From contig JAOOLH010000003.1 in assembly GCA_028408675.1 (NCBI GenBank), positions 1 through 41,266 of the forward strand: a DNA stretch of 41,266 bases, read 5' to 3'. A program made the translations under genes and the position numbers. The notes beneath the pieces were generated by a model that was given only the letters and a program-made list of their open reading frames with translations, was not told the DNA's origin and did no database searches. The first letter of the stretch is position 1; the number at the start of each line of letters is the position of its first letter. Origin of the DNA: Prochlorococcus sp. AH-716-K03. Lineage in GTDB: Bacteria > Cyanobacteriota > Cyanobacteriia > PCC-6307 > Cyanobiaceae. Of the stretch, positions 21,142 to 30,152 are shown piece after piece.

Positions 21142-22089
21142 GTGAATGATCCAAAACAATTATTAGGAATTAAAGGGGCTTCAGAGACTTCGAGTATTTG
21201 GAAACTACGTATTCAATTAATGAAGCCAATCACATGGATCCCCTTGATATGGGGGGTAATCTGTGGAGCTGCCGCAAGCGGAAACTTTCAGTGGACAATA
21301 AGTAATGTTTTGGCCTCACTAGCATGCATGCTCATGAGCGGACCACTTCTAGCAGGTTATACCCAAACTATTAATGATTTTTTTGATAGAGAAATTGACG
21401 CTATTAATGAACCTAATAGACCAATACCTTCTGGAAAGATTTCGATTAAGGAAGTAAAAATACAAATTTGGGTATTACTTATTTCTGGTTTAGTAGTCTC
21501 TTTTTTATTAGATTTATATGCAAAACATAGTTTTCCCTCTGTCTTTCTTCTGGCTTTAGGTGGCTCTTTGGTAAGTTATATCTATTCTGCTCCTCCTTTA
21601 AAATTGAAGCAAAATGGATGGCTAGGAAATTATGCTTTAGGAGCTTCATATATAGCTCTACCATGGTGGGCTGGACAAGCCTTATTTGGGAAATTAACTA
21701 TTGTTACTGCATTACTAACTCTTGCTTATAGTCTTTCTGGACTTGGAATAGCAGTTATAAATGATTTCAAAAGTGTTGAAGGGGATTCAAAACTAGGATT
21801 GAATTCGTTACCTGTAATATTTGGAATTAAAAAGGCTAGTAGAATAAGTGCTGGTCTCATTGATATTTTTCAATTAGCAATGGTTATCGTATTAATTGTT
21901 ATTGGACAACATTTAGCATCAGTAATTTTAGTTTTACTGGTAATTCCTCAAATTACATTTCAAGATATGTGGTTACTAAGGGACCCGTTAAAATTTGATG
22001 TCAAATACCAGGCAAGTGCTCAGCCATTTCTTATAACTGGAATGTTAGTCACCGCTTTAGCAATAGGACATAGTTTTTTAGTAGCTTAA
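21142..22089 (+). CDS. chlG: Chlorophyll synthase
   Basis: UbiA-type NDFFDREIDAINEPNRPIPSG; KQNGWLGNYALGASYIALPWWAGQALFG. Confidence 0.95.
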   Translation: MNDPKQLLGIKGASETSSIWKLRIQLMKPITWIPLIWGVICGAAASGNFQWTISNVLASLACMLMSGPLLAGYTQTINDFFDREIDAINEPNRPIPSGKISIKEVKIQIWVLLISGLVVSFLLDLYAKHSFPSVFLLALGGSLVSYIYSAPPLKLKQNGWLGNYALGASYIALPWWAGQALFGKLTIVTALLTLAYSLSGLGIAVINDFKSVEGDSKLGLNSLPVIFGIKKASRISAGLIDIFQLAMVIVLIVIGQHLASVILVLLVIPQITFQDMWLLRDPLKFDVKYQASAQPFLITGMLVTALAIGHSFLVA

Positions 22090-22090
22090 A

Positions 22091-23854
22091 GTGAATGGAA
22101 TAAAATATAAATATTTTATTTTTAGCTCATCAATATTGATTTTCTTTGTCATAATTTTCCCCATACTTAATTTAATTAGGATTACTTTAAATTTTGACCC
22201 ACTTAAAATAAATACTTCAAAATCAATACCCTATTCTTATGAAATATTTTCTTCTGATAATAAAATATTAAGAAAATTAAGTCGGAAATTTGATGTTCTT
22301 GATAATACAAATGAGATACCATTTTTTCTAAAGTATTCTTTTATCTCTGGGGAGGATAAAAGATTTTTTAACCATAATGGAATTGACTTAATAGGTTTAT
22401 CAAGAGCTTTTATTAGTAATGTTCAGAGTGGATATGTTAAAGAGGGTGGGAGCACTATTACTCAGCAAGTTGCAAGATTAATTTTCTTAAATAATGATTT
22501 AAGTTTTCAAAGAAAAATTAATGAAATAATAATTTCCCTAGTATTAGATTTGAAATTCAGTAAAAATCAAATTTTAAAATTATATCTAAATAATATTTAC
22601 TTAGGATCAGGAGCTTATGGCATTAATGAGGCTTCCCAAGTTTATTTTGGAAAACTTTTAACTGAATTATCATTATCTGAGGTTGCCTTAGTAGCAGGAT
22701 TAGCACCTGCTCCCTCAATTTATTCGCCTTATGAAAATATCGATTTAGCTATTAAAAAAAGAAATAAAATTTTAAAAGATATGTATGTTGATGGCTACAT
22801 ATCTTTAGACGAGAGAAATGAAGCACTTAAGGAAAAAGTTAACTTAAATTATTCAAAAAATAATAAAGATACTAAAGATAATTTATTAGTAAATTTCATC
22901 CTCAAGGAAACAAATAGCAAAATCAAAAATCATAAAAAATATAAATTTTTAAGGATAAAATCCAGCATCAATAAAGATTGGCAGGAAATAGGACAAAAAA
23001 TTTCTAGGTCTGTAGGGCCTAATAATATTGAAACAGCTTTGGTATCAATAGAATCCAATAGCGGTTTGATTAGAACAATGATAACTAGTAAGAATCCAAC
23101 AATAAACGAATTTAATAGAGTTACCTCCGCTATAAGGCCTTTAGGTTCAACTTTTAAAATAATTCCCTACACTGCAGCATTAAAAGAAGGTATAAAATTA
23201 AGCGATAAATTTGAAGATTTACCTAAGTGCTGGAAAGATTATTGTCCCAAAAATTTTTCCGAAATTTATCGGGGTAAGATATCTTTAATAGACTCTTTTA
23301 AAACATCCTCAAATATAGTTCCTCTAAAAATTTCTAGTAATATAGGTCTTAAAAAAATTATAAATCTAGCTAATTTATTTGGCCTGGGGTATAAACAACA
23401 GCTTGAAGAATTTCTACCATTAGCTATCGGATCTTATGGAGATAGCCTCCTAAATATTACAAATGCTTATGCAGCTTTGAATAGCAATGGAAATCTATAT
23501 AAGCCAAGCATTCTCGAAAAAATAGAATCAAATAATTATGAATTAATTTGGGAAAATAAATTTATACATGAGAAGATATTAGATTCCGAAGTAAACAAAA
23601 GCCTAAATAATCTACTTGAAAAATCAGTTTCGGAAGGTACTTCGATAGCAGCCTCAATTAAAGGAGAAAAAGTATATGGCAAGACAGGAACTTCAGACGA
23701 GAACAGGGATCTTTGGTTTATTGGTTCAATTAATAATCTTACTACAGGAGTTTGGATAGGTTTTGATGAAAACAAAAAATCTAAGTTATCTAGCGGTAAT
23801 GCAGCTTATTTTTGGAAAAAGTTCGTGAGTAAAATATATGATTTAGAGATTTAA
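22091..23854 (+). CDS. Class A penicillin-binding protein (glycosyltransferase/transpeptidase)
   Basis: GT51 EDKRFFNHNGIDLIGLSRAF, EGGSTITQQVARL; transpeptidase RPLGSTFKIIPY, KTGTSDENRDLWFIG. Confidence 0.92.
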   Translation: MNGIKYKYFIFSSSILIFFVIIFPILNLIRITLNFDPLKINTSKSIPYSYEIFSSDNKILRKLSRKFDVLDNTNEIPFFLKYSFISGEDKRFFNHNGIDLIGLSRAFISNVQSGYVKEGGSTITQQVARLIFLNNDLSFQRKINEIIISLVLDLKFSKNQILKLYLNNIYLGSGAYGINEASQVYFGKLLTELSLSEVALVAGLAPAPSIYSPYENIDLAIKKRNKILKDMYVDGYISLDERNEALKEKVNLNYSKNNKDTKDNLLVNFILKETNSKIKNHKKYKFLRIKSSINKDWQEIGQKISRSVGPNNIETALVSIESNSGLIRTMITSKNPTINEFNRVTSAIRPLGSTFKIIPYTAALKEGIKLSDKFEDLPKCWKDYCPKNFSEIYRGKISLIDSFKTSSNIVPLKISSNIGLKKIINLANLFGLGYKQQLEEFLPLAIGSYGDSLLNITNAYAALNSNGNLYKPSILEKIESNNYELIWENKFIHEKILDSEVNKSLNNLLEKSVSEGTSIAASIKGEKVYGKTGTSDENRDLWFIGSINNLTTGVWIGFDENKKSKLSSGNAAYFWKKFVSKIYDLEI

Positions 23855-23873
23855 TAATAAAATACTTTATTTT

Positions 23874-25187
23874 TTATTTATAAGAAATTTTTGCTGCATA
23901 AAATCCATCTCCTGGTTCATCAAATTTCGGTAAGATTTGTTTTTCACTATCTAATTTAATTTCTTTATTTTTTGTCAAAAATCTTTTAATTAGAAAATTA
24001 TTTTCTTCAGGACATATTGTACAAGTTGAATAAACTAAAGTTCCATTTCTTTTTAAAAGAGGTAAAACGCTTTCTAATAATCTTTCCTGTAAAAGAATTA
24101 ATTGATTTATTTTATCCTTACTTAAAGACCATCTTGAATCAGGATTTCTTGCTAAGGTTCCAATCCCTGAACATGGCGCATCAATTAAGATTTTATCAAA
24201 ATAAGAGATAAGATTTGGCTTAATATCAACTAAATTAGTAGCATCAGCTTTCAAAGTTTTAACACTTTTTATATTTAATCTTTCCAAATTTGATTGAAGT
24301 ATTTTCAATCTTTTTTCTGATCTATCAACAGCTAAGATTTCGGCATCGTCATTAGCTAACTGAGCTAAATGAGTTGTTTTACTTCCTGGGGCAGAGCAGG
24401 CATCTAGAATCTTTTCCCCTTTCATTGGATTCAAAAGAGGAGCGACCCATTGAGAAGATCTATCCTGGACTACCCACAGCCCATTACTATAGCCAGGGAG
24501 TTTTTTAATAGACCTTGGATTAGAATTTAAGGCGATCCCATTTTTTAATTGACTTATTGCAGTAGCATTAATATTACATTCGGCAAGTTCATTCAAAAAT
24601 TTATTTAAATCAGTTTTCAGAGAATTAATTCGCAAATCAATTGAAGGTTTTTTATTAAATGCCTTGGCGATATTTTTAGCTTCTTTTATTCCTACCCAAT
24701 TAACAATTTCTTTTACAAGCCATATTGGTAAAGACTCAAGAAAAGACAATCTCTCAATTTCATCTGAGGATATTTTGGGGACATTTTCTTTTTCTATATG
24801 TCTAACGGTATTTCGTAATATTGCGTTTACAGTTCCAGCCAAACCTTTTAAATCAGTTTTCTTTGCAACCTCTACAGTTGAAGAAATAGCTGCAGAAAAT
24901 GGTATTTTGTCCATTTTTAATAATTGATATAAACCTATATGTAAAAGCCATCTTAGTTTTGGTGGTTGCTTTATATGAGAAAGTTTTGATGTATGGTCTA
25001 TCCAAAGGTCAAGAAATTTTCTATATCTAATACATCCAAAAGATAATTCCGTTATGAATGCTATATCTAATGAATTGAACTTATAATTCTTTAGTACCTT
25101 TTCTAGAGCATGATCTGAATAAATTCCTGAACTTACTTTTAATAGAATTTCCCAAGAAGCTTTTCTTTGAAGGTACCCTTTAATCAA
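23874..25187 (-). CDS. rsmB: 16S rRNA m5C967 methyltransferase (RsmB/Sun)
   Basis: NusB-like N-terminus; LDACSAPGSKTTHLAQL, IDAPCSGIGTLARNPDSRW, YSTCTICPEEN. Confidence 0.93.
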   Translation of the reverse strand: MIKGYLQRKASWEILLKVSSGIYSDHALEKVLKNYKFNSLDIAFITELSFGCIRYRKFLDLWIDHTSKLSHIKQPPKLRWLLHIGLYQLLKMDKIPFSAAISSTVEVAKKTDLKGLAGTVNAILRNTVRHIEKENVPKISSDEIERLSFLESLPIWLVKEIVNWVGIKEAKNIAKAFNKKPSIDLRINSLKTDLNKFLNELAECNINATAISQLKNGIALNSNPRSIKKLPGYSNGLWVVQDRSSQWVAPLLNPMKGEKILDACSAPGSKTTHLAQLANDDAEILAVDRSEKRLKILQSNLERLNIKSVKTLKADATNLVDIKPNLISYFDKILIDAPCSGIGTLARNPDSRWSLSKDKINQLILLQERLLESVLPLLKRNGTLVYSTCTICPEENNFLIKRFLTKNKEIKLDSEKQILPKFDEPGDGFYAAKISYK

Positions 25188-25246
25188 TTTATAAAATCTT
25201 GTTTAGTAATATATGCTAAATATACTATTAATTATGAATATTGTTC

Positions 25247-25384
25247 TTAGCTATTAATTGAAGTATTAAACCAAATAAAGCCAAGAACACTAACTAAGGT
25301 TAAATTGAATCCCAAAAATATGTAGATGTTAAGAGAATGAACTTTTTCTCTTGAAAATAATTTATTTTTTTTATTTTTTTTCAT
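25247..25384 (-). CDS. Small single-TM protein (45 aa), not in ORF track
   Basis: Hand-translated: MKKNKKNKLFSREKVHSLNIYIFLGFNLTLVSVLGFIWFNTSINS*; basic N-terminus plus one hydrophobic helix. Confidence 0.5.
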   Translation of the reverse strand: MKKNKKNKLFSREKVHSLNIYIFLGFNLTLVSVLGFIWFNTSINS

Positions 25385-25575
25385 TTGTAATTAGAACAAA
25401 ATTTAAAGAGGTTAAAAGTTAGTCACAATTTATTTTTTCTAAATCAATATCCTCTCTAGCTTCGAAAGGGATTAATTCTTTTAGAGCACATAATTTCAAA
25501 TACAGATTTATTATCCAATCTAAATTTTAAAAAAAGTAAATAAAAGAGTGAAAATTACAACTAGATAGATTTATT

Positions 25576-25610
25576 TAGATTAATTAATGATCTATTTATC
25601 TATTAATCTA
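25576..25610. repeat. Inverted repeat TAGATTAAT-N17-ATTAATCTA downstream of the photolyase-like gene
   Basis: Perfect 9-bp arms at 25576-25584 and 25602-25610. Confidence 0.6.
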
Positions 25611-25686
25611 ACATGTGTTTTTAATATTTATTAATATCATTAGATTCTCTTAAGTTTTAAAATTGACTATTAATTTAGTATTTATT

Positions 25687-27177
25687 TTAATAAAGATTAC
25701 TAATAAATTCCTCAGCTATTCTTAAATGACCATTTAGCTTTTCGTCACTCATTTTATCTAAATTTCTCGTTAACATTCCAAGTCTATATTGTTTTCTAAA
25801 ATAAGTTTCATTATCTTTTATAAATTTCCAAAACAAACCATCCCAGATTGAACACCAAGGACCACTTTTATAATCAGACATTTTTTTTACGTAATTTGAG
25901 CTAGAAATATAAGGTTTTGTTGAAAAGATCCCTCCATCGCTAAACTGACTCATTCCATAAACATTAGGGACCATTACCCAATCATAAGAATCTATAAACA
26001 TTTCCATAAACCATTTATAAACTTGATCAGGGTGTATACGACATAAAAGCATAAAGTTACCTATTATCATAAGCCTCTCAATATGATGGCAATAACCGTA
26101 TTTAATAATATTATTTATGACGATATCTACTGGATCAATTCCTGTAGTTCCCTTATAGAAACATTCAGGCATAGGCTTATTATCAAAATTCCAAAAATTT
26201 GTAGTCCGCATTTGGGTACCATATTTTTCATAAACTAAGCAAATAAATTCTCTCCATCCAACTATTTGACGAATAAAACCTTCTAGAGAGTTAATAGGAA
26301 CTTTATTTTTTTCACCATAAGTTAATGCCTTATCTATAACTTCTTTTGTAGTCAATAAACCGCTATTTAAAAGAGGGGAAAGTAAACTATGCCATAAAAA
26401 GATTTTTTCCCTACTAATTGCATCTTCATAATCGCCAAATAAGGAAAATCTATTTTCGAAAAAATCATGCAGCCAACTATCAGCTTCTTCAAAAGTAGTT
26501 GGATATATAAAATAATTACTTTCACCTATAAACTCTATCTGTAAATTAGAAATTATCTTTTCAGCCTGAATTACAAACTGATTTTTTGGAAATTTTGGGG
26601 TTTCAGGAATGTTTATGTTCTTGGGTAATTTTTTTCTATTTAATTCATCAAAACTCCATTTACCTCCTTGAGGTGAGCCATCAGGATTCAATAATATATT
26701 TTGACTTCTTCTTTGATTCTCATAAAATCTGCCCATTAAGGGTTTTTTGGGATTAGATTTAAAAGACTTTCGTAAGTCTTCATTTGTTACAAACATTGGG
26801 GATTGGAAAACTTGTAATTTAAGATTATTTGCTTCAACAAATCTATTTATCCTCTTCATAATTAAAAAATCATGAGGATTTATAATATTTATCTTTTGAT
26901 ATTTTCCTTGCAAATATTTTGATAGATACTCTCCGGTAGAAAGATTATTTTTATTCTCAATATAAATAACTTTAAATCCTGAATTTTGCAGATATTTTTT
27001 ATATGCAAGCATTGAAGCTTTATGGAAAATTAATTTATTTTTGTGATTAATTGACTTTTGAAATTTATCATTACCAAAAAATAATGAATCTTCCATCATC
27101 AAAATTTTACAACTTAACTTCAAGAGTGAGCTTTCTCTAAAAAGTTGATTTGGAAATATAATCGATATCTGATTCAT
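25687..27177 (-). CDS. Prokaryotic photolyase/cryptochrome of the FeS-BCP / 'photolyase-related protein' family
   Basis: [69 protein letters not shown]. Confidence 0.88.
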   Translation of the reverse strand: MNQISIIFPNQLFRESSLLKLSCKILMMEDSLFFGNDKFQKSINHKNKLIFHKASMLAYKKYLQNSGFKVIYIENKNNLSTGEYLSKYLQGKYQKINIINPHDFLIMKRINRFVEANNLKLQVFQSPMFVTNEDLRKSFKSNPKKPLMGRFYENQRRSQNILLNPDGSPQGGKWSFDELNRKKLPKNINIPETPKFPKNQFVIQAEKIISNLQIEFIGESNYFIYPTTFEEADSWLHDFFENRFSLFGDYEDAISREKIFLWHSLLSPLLNSGLLTTKEVIDKALTYGEKNKVPINSLEGFIRQIVGWREFICLVYEKYGTQMRTTNFWNFDNKPMPECFYKGTTGIDPVDIVINNIIKYGYCHHIERLMIIGNFMLLCRIHPDQVYKWFMEMFIDSYDWVMVPNVYGMSQFSDGGIFSTKPYISSSNYVKKMSDYKSGPWCSIWDGLFWKFIKDNETYFRKQYRLGMLTRNLDKMSDEKLNGHLRIAEEFISNLY

Positions 27178-27305
27178 ACTAATGACTTCCTATTTCTGCA
27201 TCTATTGGAACAGTATTTAACTTCCTTCCAACAATCTTTCCATTTTTTGCGCCAATTAAAGGGCCTGTTGCAAACGGGACATATTTTGCTCGGCAGGATT
27301 TTCAA
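27174..27305 (-). CDS. DUF2256-family zinc-ribbon-like protein (43 aa), not in ORF track
   Basis: Hand-translated from [50 protein letters not shown]...YCSNRC; stop overlaps photolyase ATG (ATGA). Confidence 0.88.
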   Translation of the reverse strand: MKILPSKICPVCNRPFNWRKKWKDCWKEVKYCSNRCRNRKSLV

Positions 27306-27308
27306 AAT

Positions 27309-27545
27309 TTATAATTTTCTTTTATGAGTAGATTTAAATCTAGTTGAATCTTTAAGTTCCATATGTTTTGTTTTTCTTCCAGAAACTCTTTTCCTCCAAA
27401 CTTTAAATGATTTTGGCTTAAGATTATTTCTCATTATTTTGATAGCATCTTCTTCTTTTAAACCAAATTGATACTCAATCGCTTCAAAAGGAGTTCTATC
27501 TTCCCAACACATCTCGATTAATCTATCTATATCAATAATTTCCAT
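27309..27545 (-). CDS. TIGR03643/DUF2805-family protein
   Basis: MCWEDRTPFEAIEYQFGLKEEDAIKIMRNNLKPKSFKVWRKRVSGRKTKH. Confidence 0.88.
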   Translation of the reverse strand: MEIIDIDRLIEMCWEDRTPFEAIEYQFGLKEEDAIKIMRNNLKPKSFKVWRKRVSGRKTKHMELKDSTRFKSTHKRKL

Positions 27546-27547
27546 TT

Positions 27548-27940
27548 TTATTGCTTACATTCAGAAGTACAGAGTTTTTCAATATTTGATCTGCCAGTAA
27601 TTTTAAGTCTGTGTTTTGCCCAATATTTGTAAAATAACCTCAAAACCGGCGCAAGCAATTCAATTTTTAAAGGGTAGTAAATCCACCCTAACCCTATTAA
27701 TTCATATGAATATGCTAATACGTCTAGTCCTTTGATAATATTTCCATTTTCTAAAATCCCATGAAGATTTGACATTGCTTCTGCATATGAGATGTCCTTA
27801 AAGAAAGTAGGATTATAATCTTTTTTGTTGATATCAACAAAGTCAATTTTATTTAACTCGTCTTTGCTTTTTAAGAAATTAGTTTCTCTAAGACATAATG
27901 GACAACCACCATCAAATAAAAAAGTTAATTTATTTTGCAT
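27548..27940 (-). CDS. DCC family thiol-disulfide oxidoreductase-like protein (DUF393)
   Basis: FLFDGGCPLCLRETNFL (DGxCPLC) and C-terminal DUF393 pattern. Confidence 0.88.
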   Translation of the reverse strand: MQNKLTFLFDGGCPLCLRETNFLKSKDELNKIDFVDINKKDYNPTFFKDISYAEAMSNLHGILENGNIIKGLDVLAYSYELIGLGWIYYPLKIELLAPVLRLFYKYWAKHRLKITGRSNIEKLCTSECKQ

Positions 27941-28000
27941 CTTACCTTTTTATTTAAATATAAAATTTAAATTACTTTTTTGTGGACAATTAAAAATTAA

Positions 28001-28040
28001 AAGCTTTTTAAAGATTTTTAAAGATTTTTAAAGATTTTTA
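28001..28040. repeat. 10-bp phased AT-rich tandem repeat (aagcttttta then 3x aagattttta)
   Basis: Direct reading of 28001-28040. Confidence 0.9.
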
Positions 28041-28135
28041 TGAACGTTACTAATAGATTTTCAAAAGAAGCTTTATAAAGCCTTAATAATTTCTTTCTCT
28101 AAATTAATGAAAATTACTTTATCTTGTTTATTAAT

Positions 28136-28165
28136 AACCATTGACTAAGGGATACATCAATGGTT
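28136..28165. repeat. Inverted repeat AACCATTGA-N12-TCAATGGTT, possible terminator hairpin
   Basis: Perfect 9-bp arms in the intergenic region downstream of 28184..28387(-). Confidence 0.55.
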
Positions 28166-28183
28166 TAAATTTTTATTTAGTGT

Positions 28184-28387
28184 TTAATCGTCCAAGAGAT
28201 GTACTCCTTCTCCAATATCTGGAGCAAATTTACAATACTTCTCGAACACAATGCCGACACCTCTCATCTTCTCCCCTAGTTCATCGTTAAATTGTTTCCA
28301 TTCTTTTGAATCTGGCTCAGGTAATGTCCAACCTTGTGTTTCAACCATACTAGTTATCACTGTATAATCCCATTCAATGTAGGCCAT
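28184..28387 (-). CDS. Conserved-looking hypothetical protein (67 aa)
   Basis: Normal-composition ORF MAYIEWDYTVITSMVETQGWTLPEPDSKEWKQFNDELGEKM..., flanked by intergenic DNA. Confidence 0.7.
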   Translation of the reverse strand: MAYIEWDYTVITSMVETQGWTLPEPDSKEWKQFNDELGEKMRGVGIVFEKYCKFAPDIGEGVHLLDD

Positions 28388-28555
28388 TTAATTACATCTA
28401 ATTTCCTATTTATTATAAACTAAATTACAAATTAAATTTCTAAAAATTCAATTTAGATAAAATAAAAATTGATTAATCGAAACTAAATTTTTTATTTTTG
28501 AATTTATTGTTTCTGGAATGAATATAATTAAAATTACTATTAAAGCATTTTTCAA

Positions 28556-29218
28556 ATGTCAATTTTGCCAAGAAGATTTGAGCGAATAAAGAATGTTTTA
28601 AATTGCCGAATGAAGAATTTAACAGTTTTAGTAGAAGCAGTAAATAAACCCCACAATTTATCTGCGATATTAAGAACATGTGATGCAGCTGGAGTTTTTG
28701 AAGCAAATTTCATTTGTAAAAAAAATGAAGTTAAAACTTATAACAGTACTGCACAAGGTAGCCAAAAATGGGTCAAGTTAAATAATTATGAGACCACAAT
28801 TTCAGCAGTATCTGATCTAAAGAAAAAAGGTTTTAAATTATATGGAACTACACTTAATGAAAGCTCAACGGATTATAAAATTTTTGACTATTCAGAAAAT
28901 ACTTGTTTTGTTTTAGGAGCAGAGAAGTGGGGATTAAGTGATGATCTAATCTCAAAGGTTGATGAATCTATCTTTATTCCTATGGCAGGAATGGTCCAAT
29001 CTTTGAATGTTTCAGTAGCAGCTTCTATTTTACTTTTTGAAGCTGTTCGCCAAAGGCAAAGTAACCTTCTGCTTCCTTTGAATGGAGAAGGTTTAAGTCA
29101 AAAAGAATATCAAAAGACATTATTTGAATGGAGTTATCCTGAATTAGCTAATATTTACAAAAAGTCTGGGGGGAAATATCCAACACTTAATCAGAATGGA
29201 GAAATTATAAAAAACTAA
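28556..29218 (+). CDS. trmH: tRNA (guanosine-2'-O-)-methyltransferase, SpoU/TrmH family
   Basis: VEAVNKPHNLSAILRTCDAAGV; FVLGAEKWGLSDDL; IPMAGMVQSLNVSVAASILLFE. Confidence 0.92.
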   Translation: MSILPRRFERIKNVLNCRMKNLTVLVEAVNKPHNLSAILRTCDAAGVFEANFICKKNEVKTYNSTAQGSQKWVKLNNYETTISAVSDLKKKGFKLYGTTLNESSTDYKIFDYSENTCFVLGAEKWGLSDDLISKVDESIFIPMAGMVQSLNVSVAASILLFEAVRQRQSNLLLPLNGEGLSQKEYQKTLFEWSYPELANIYKKSGGKYPTLNQNGEIIKN

Positions 29219-29235
29219 AAATAGAATATCAACTA

Positions 29236-30069
29236 CTATTTCTCAAAAATATTTTCTATTTCTTCTCCAATAAAAGAGAGACCTAAAACTAAGAAAAACA
29301 TCGCTAATCCAGGAAATAAAGCAGTCCACCATATTCCAGTCGGTAGTGCTGCAAGAGCAAGATTAAGATCACCACCCCATTCGGGGACATCTGCTGGTAC
29401 TCCTAAACCTAAAAAGCCTAAACTTCCCAATACTAAAACTGCATCAGCAGCATTTAAGGTAAGGAGAATGGGCAACGGAGTAATTACATTTGGAAGGATA
29501 TATTTAAAAACTATAGTTTTAACATCAGCTCCCGAAACTCTTGCAGCTTCAACATATGTCTCTGATTTTATTAATATTGTTTGATTTCTAATTAACCTAA
29601 AATATTGAGGGGAATAAACTATGCATAATGCTATAGAAGCATTAATAATCCCTTTACCCAATACAAAAGCTACCACTACCGAAAGTAAAATAACAGGTAT
29701 TGAAAATATAGTATCCATTACAAGTGATAAGCATTTATCAAATAACCCTCCTAAATATCCGCTCAATAAACCTAATGGTAATCCTAAGATTAAAGCAAAG
29801 AGAGTAGCAAGCAACACAACTTCTATAGCTATAGATGATCCTTGTAAAGTTCTTAAACAAACATCCCTTCCTAATCTATCGGTTCCACATAAATGTTTTA
29901 GAGAAGGTGGCGCAAAAATATCACTACTAAATGAAGATAAAGAATAACCAAAAAAGTTATTAGCCTCTAATACTTTCATAATTAACACTATTAAAAGGTA
30001 TGAAAATACAATTAAAAATCCAACTCTCCTAATGTTCTGAGCAACTTGATTTGAGGAGTTAACGTTCAC
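29236..30069 (-). CDS. Oligo/dipeptide-type ABC transporter permease (DppC/OppC-like), isolated
   Basis: HLCGTDRLGRDVCLRTLQGSSIA and EAARVSGADVKTIVFKYILPNVITP. Confidence 0.88.
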   Translation of the reverse strand: MNVNSSNQVAQNIRRVGFLIVFSYLLIVLIMKVLEANNFFGYSLSSFSSDIFAPPSLKHLCGTDRLGRDVCLRTLQGSSIAIEVVLLATLFALILGLPLGLLSGYLGGLFDKCLSLVMDTIFSIPVILLSVVVAFVLGKGIINASIALCIVYSPQYFRLIRNQTILIKSETYVEAARVSGADVKTIVFKYILPNVITPLPILLTLNAADAVLVLGSLGFLGLGVPADVPEWGGDLNLALAALPTGIWWTALFPGLAMFFLVLGLSFIGEEIENIFEK

Positions 30070-30152
30070 AACTTTATGATTATTCGAATCTACTAAAATA
30101 TAACTCTTGTTTCAAAGATAAAATAGCTTTTGTTTTTTTAATTTGAAATTAA

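Noticed and set aside
27145-27327. 60-aa + strand ORF
   Set aside because: Antisense to the DUF2256 gene and the photolyase start; no recognisable features
28001-28040. CRISPR-like array
   Set aside because: 10-bp units are directly abutting with no spacers; no cas genes in the window
28473-28706. 77-aa minus-strand ORF
   Set aside because: Antisense to the clearly supported trmH start region
29621-29947. 108-aa + strand ORF
   Set aside because: Antisense to the DppC-like permease; unnatural composition
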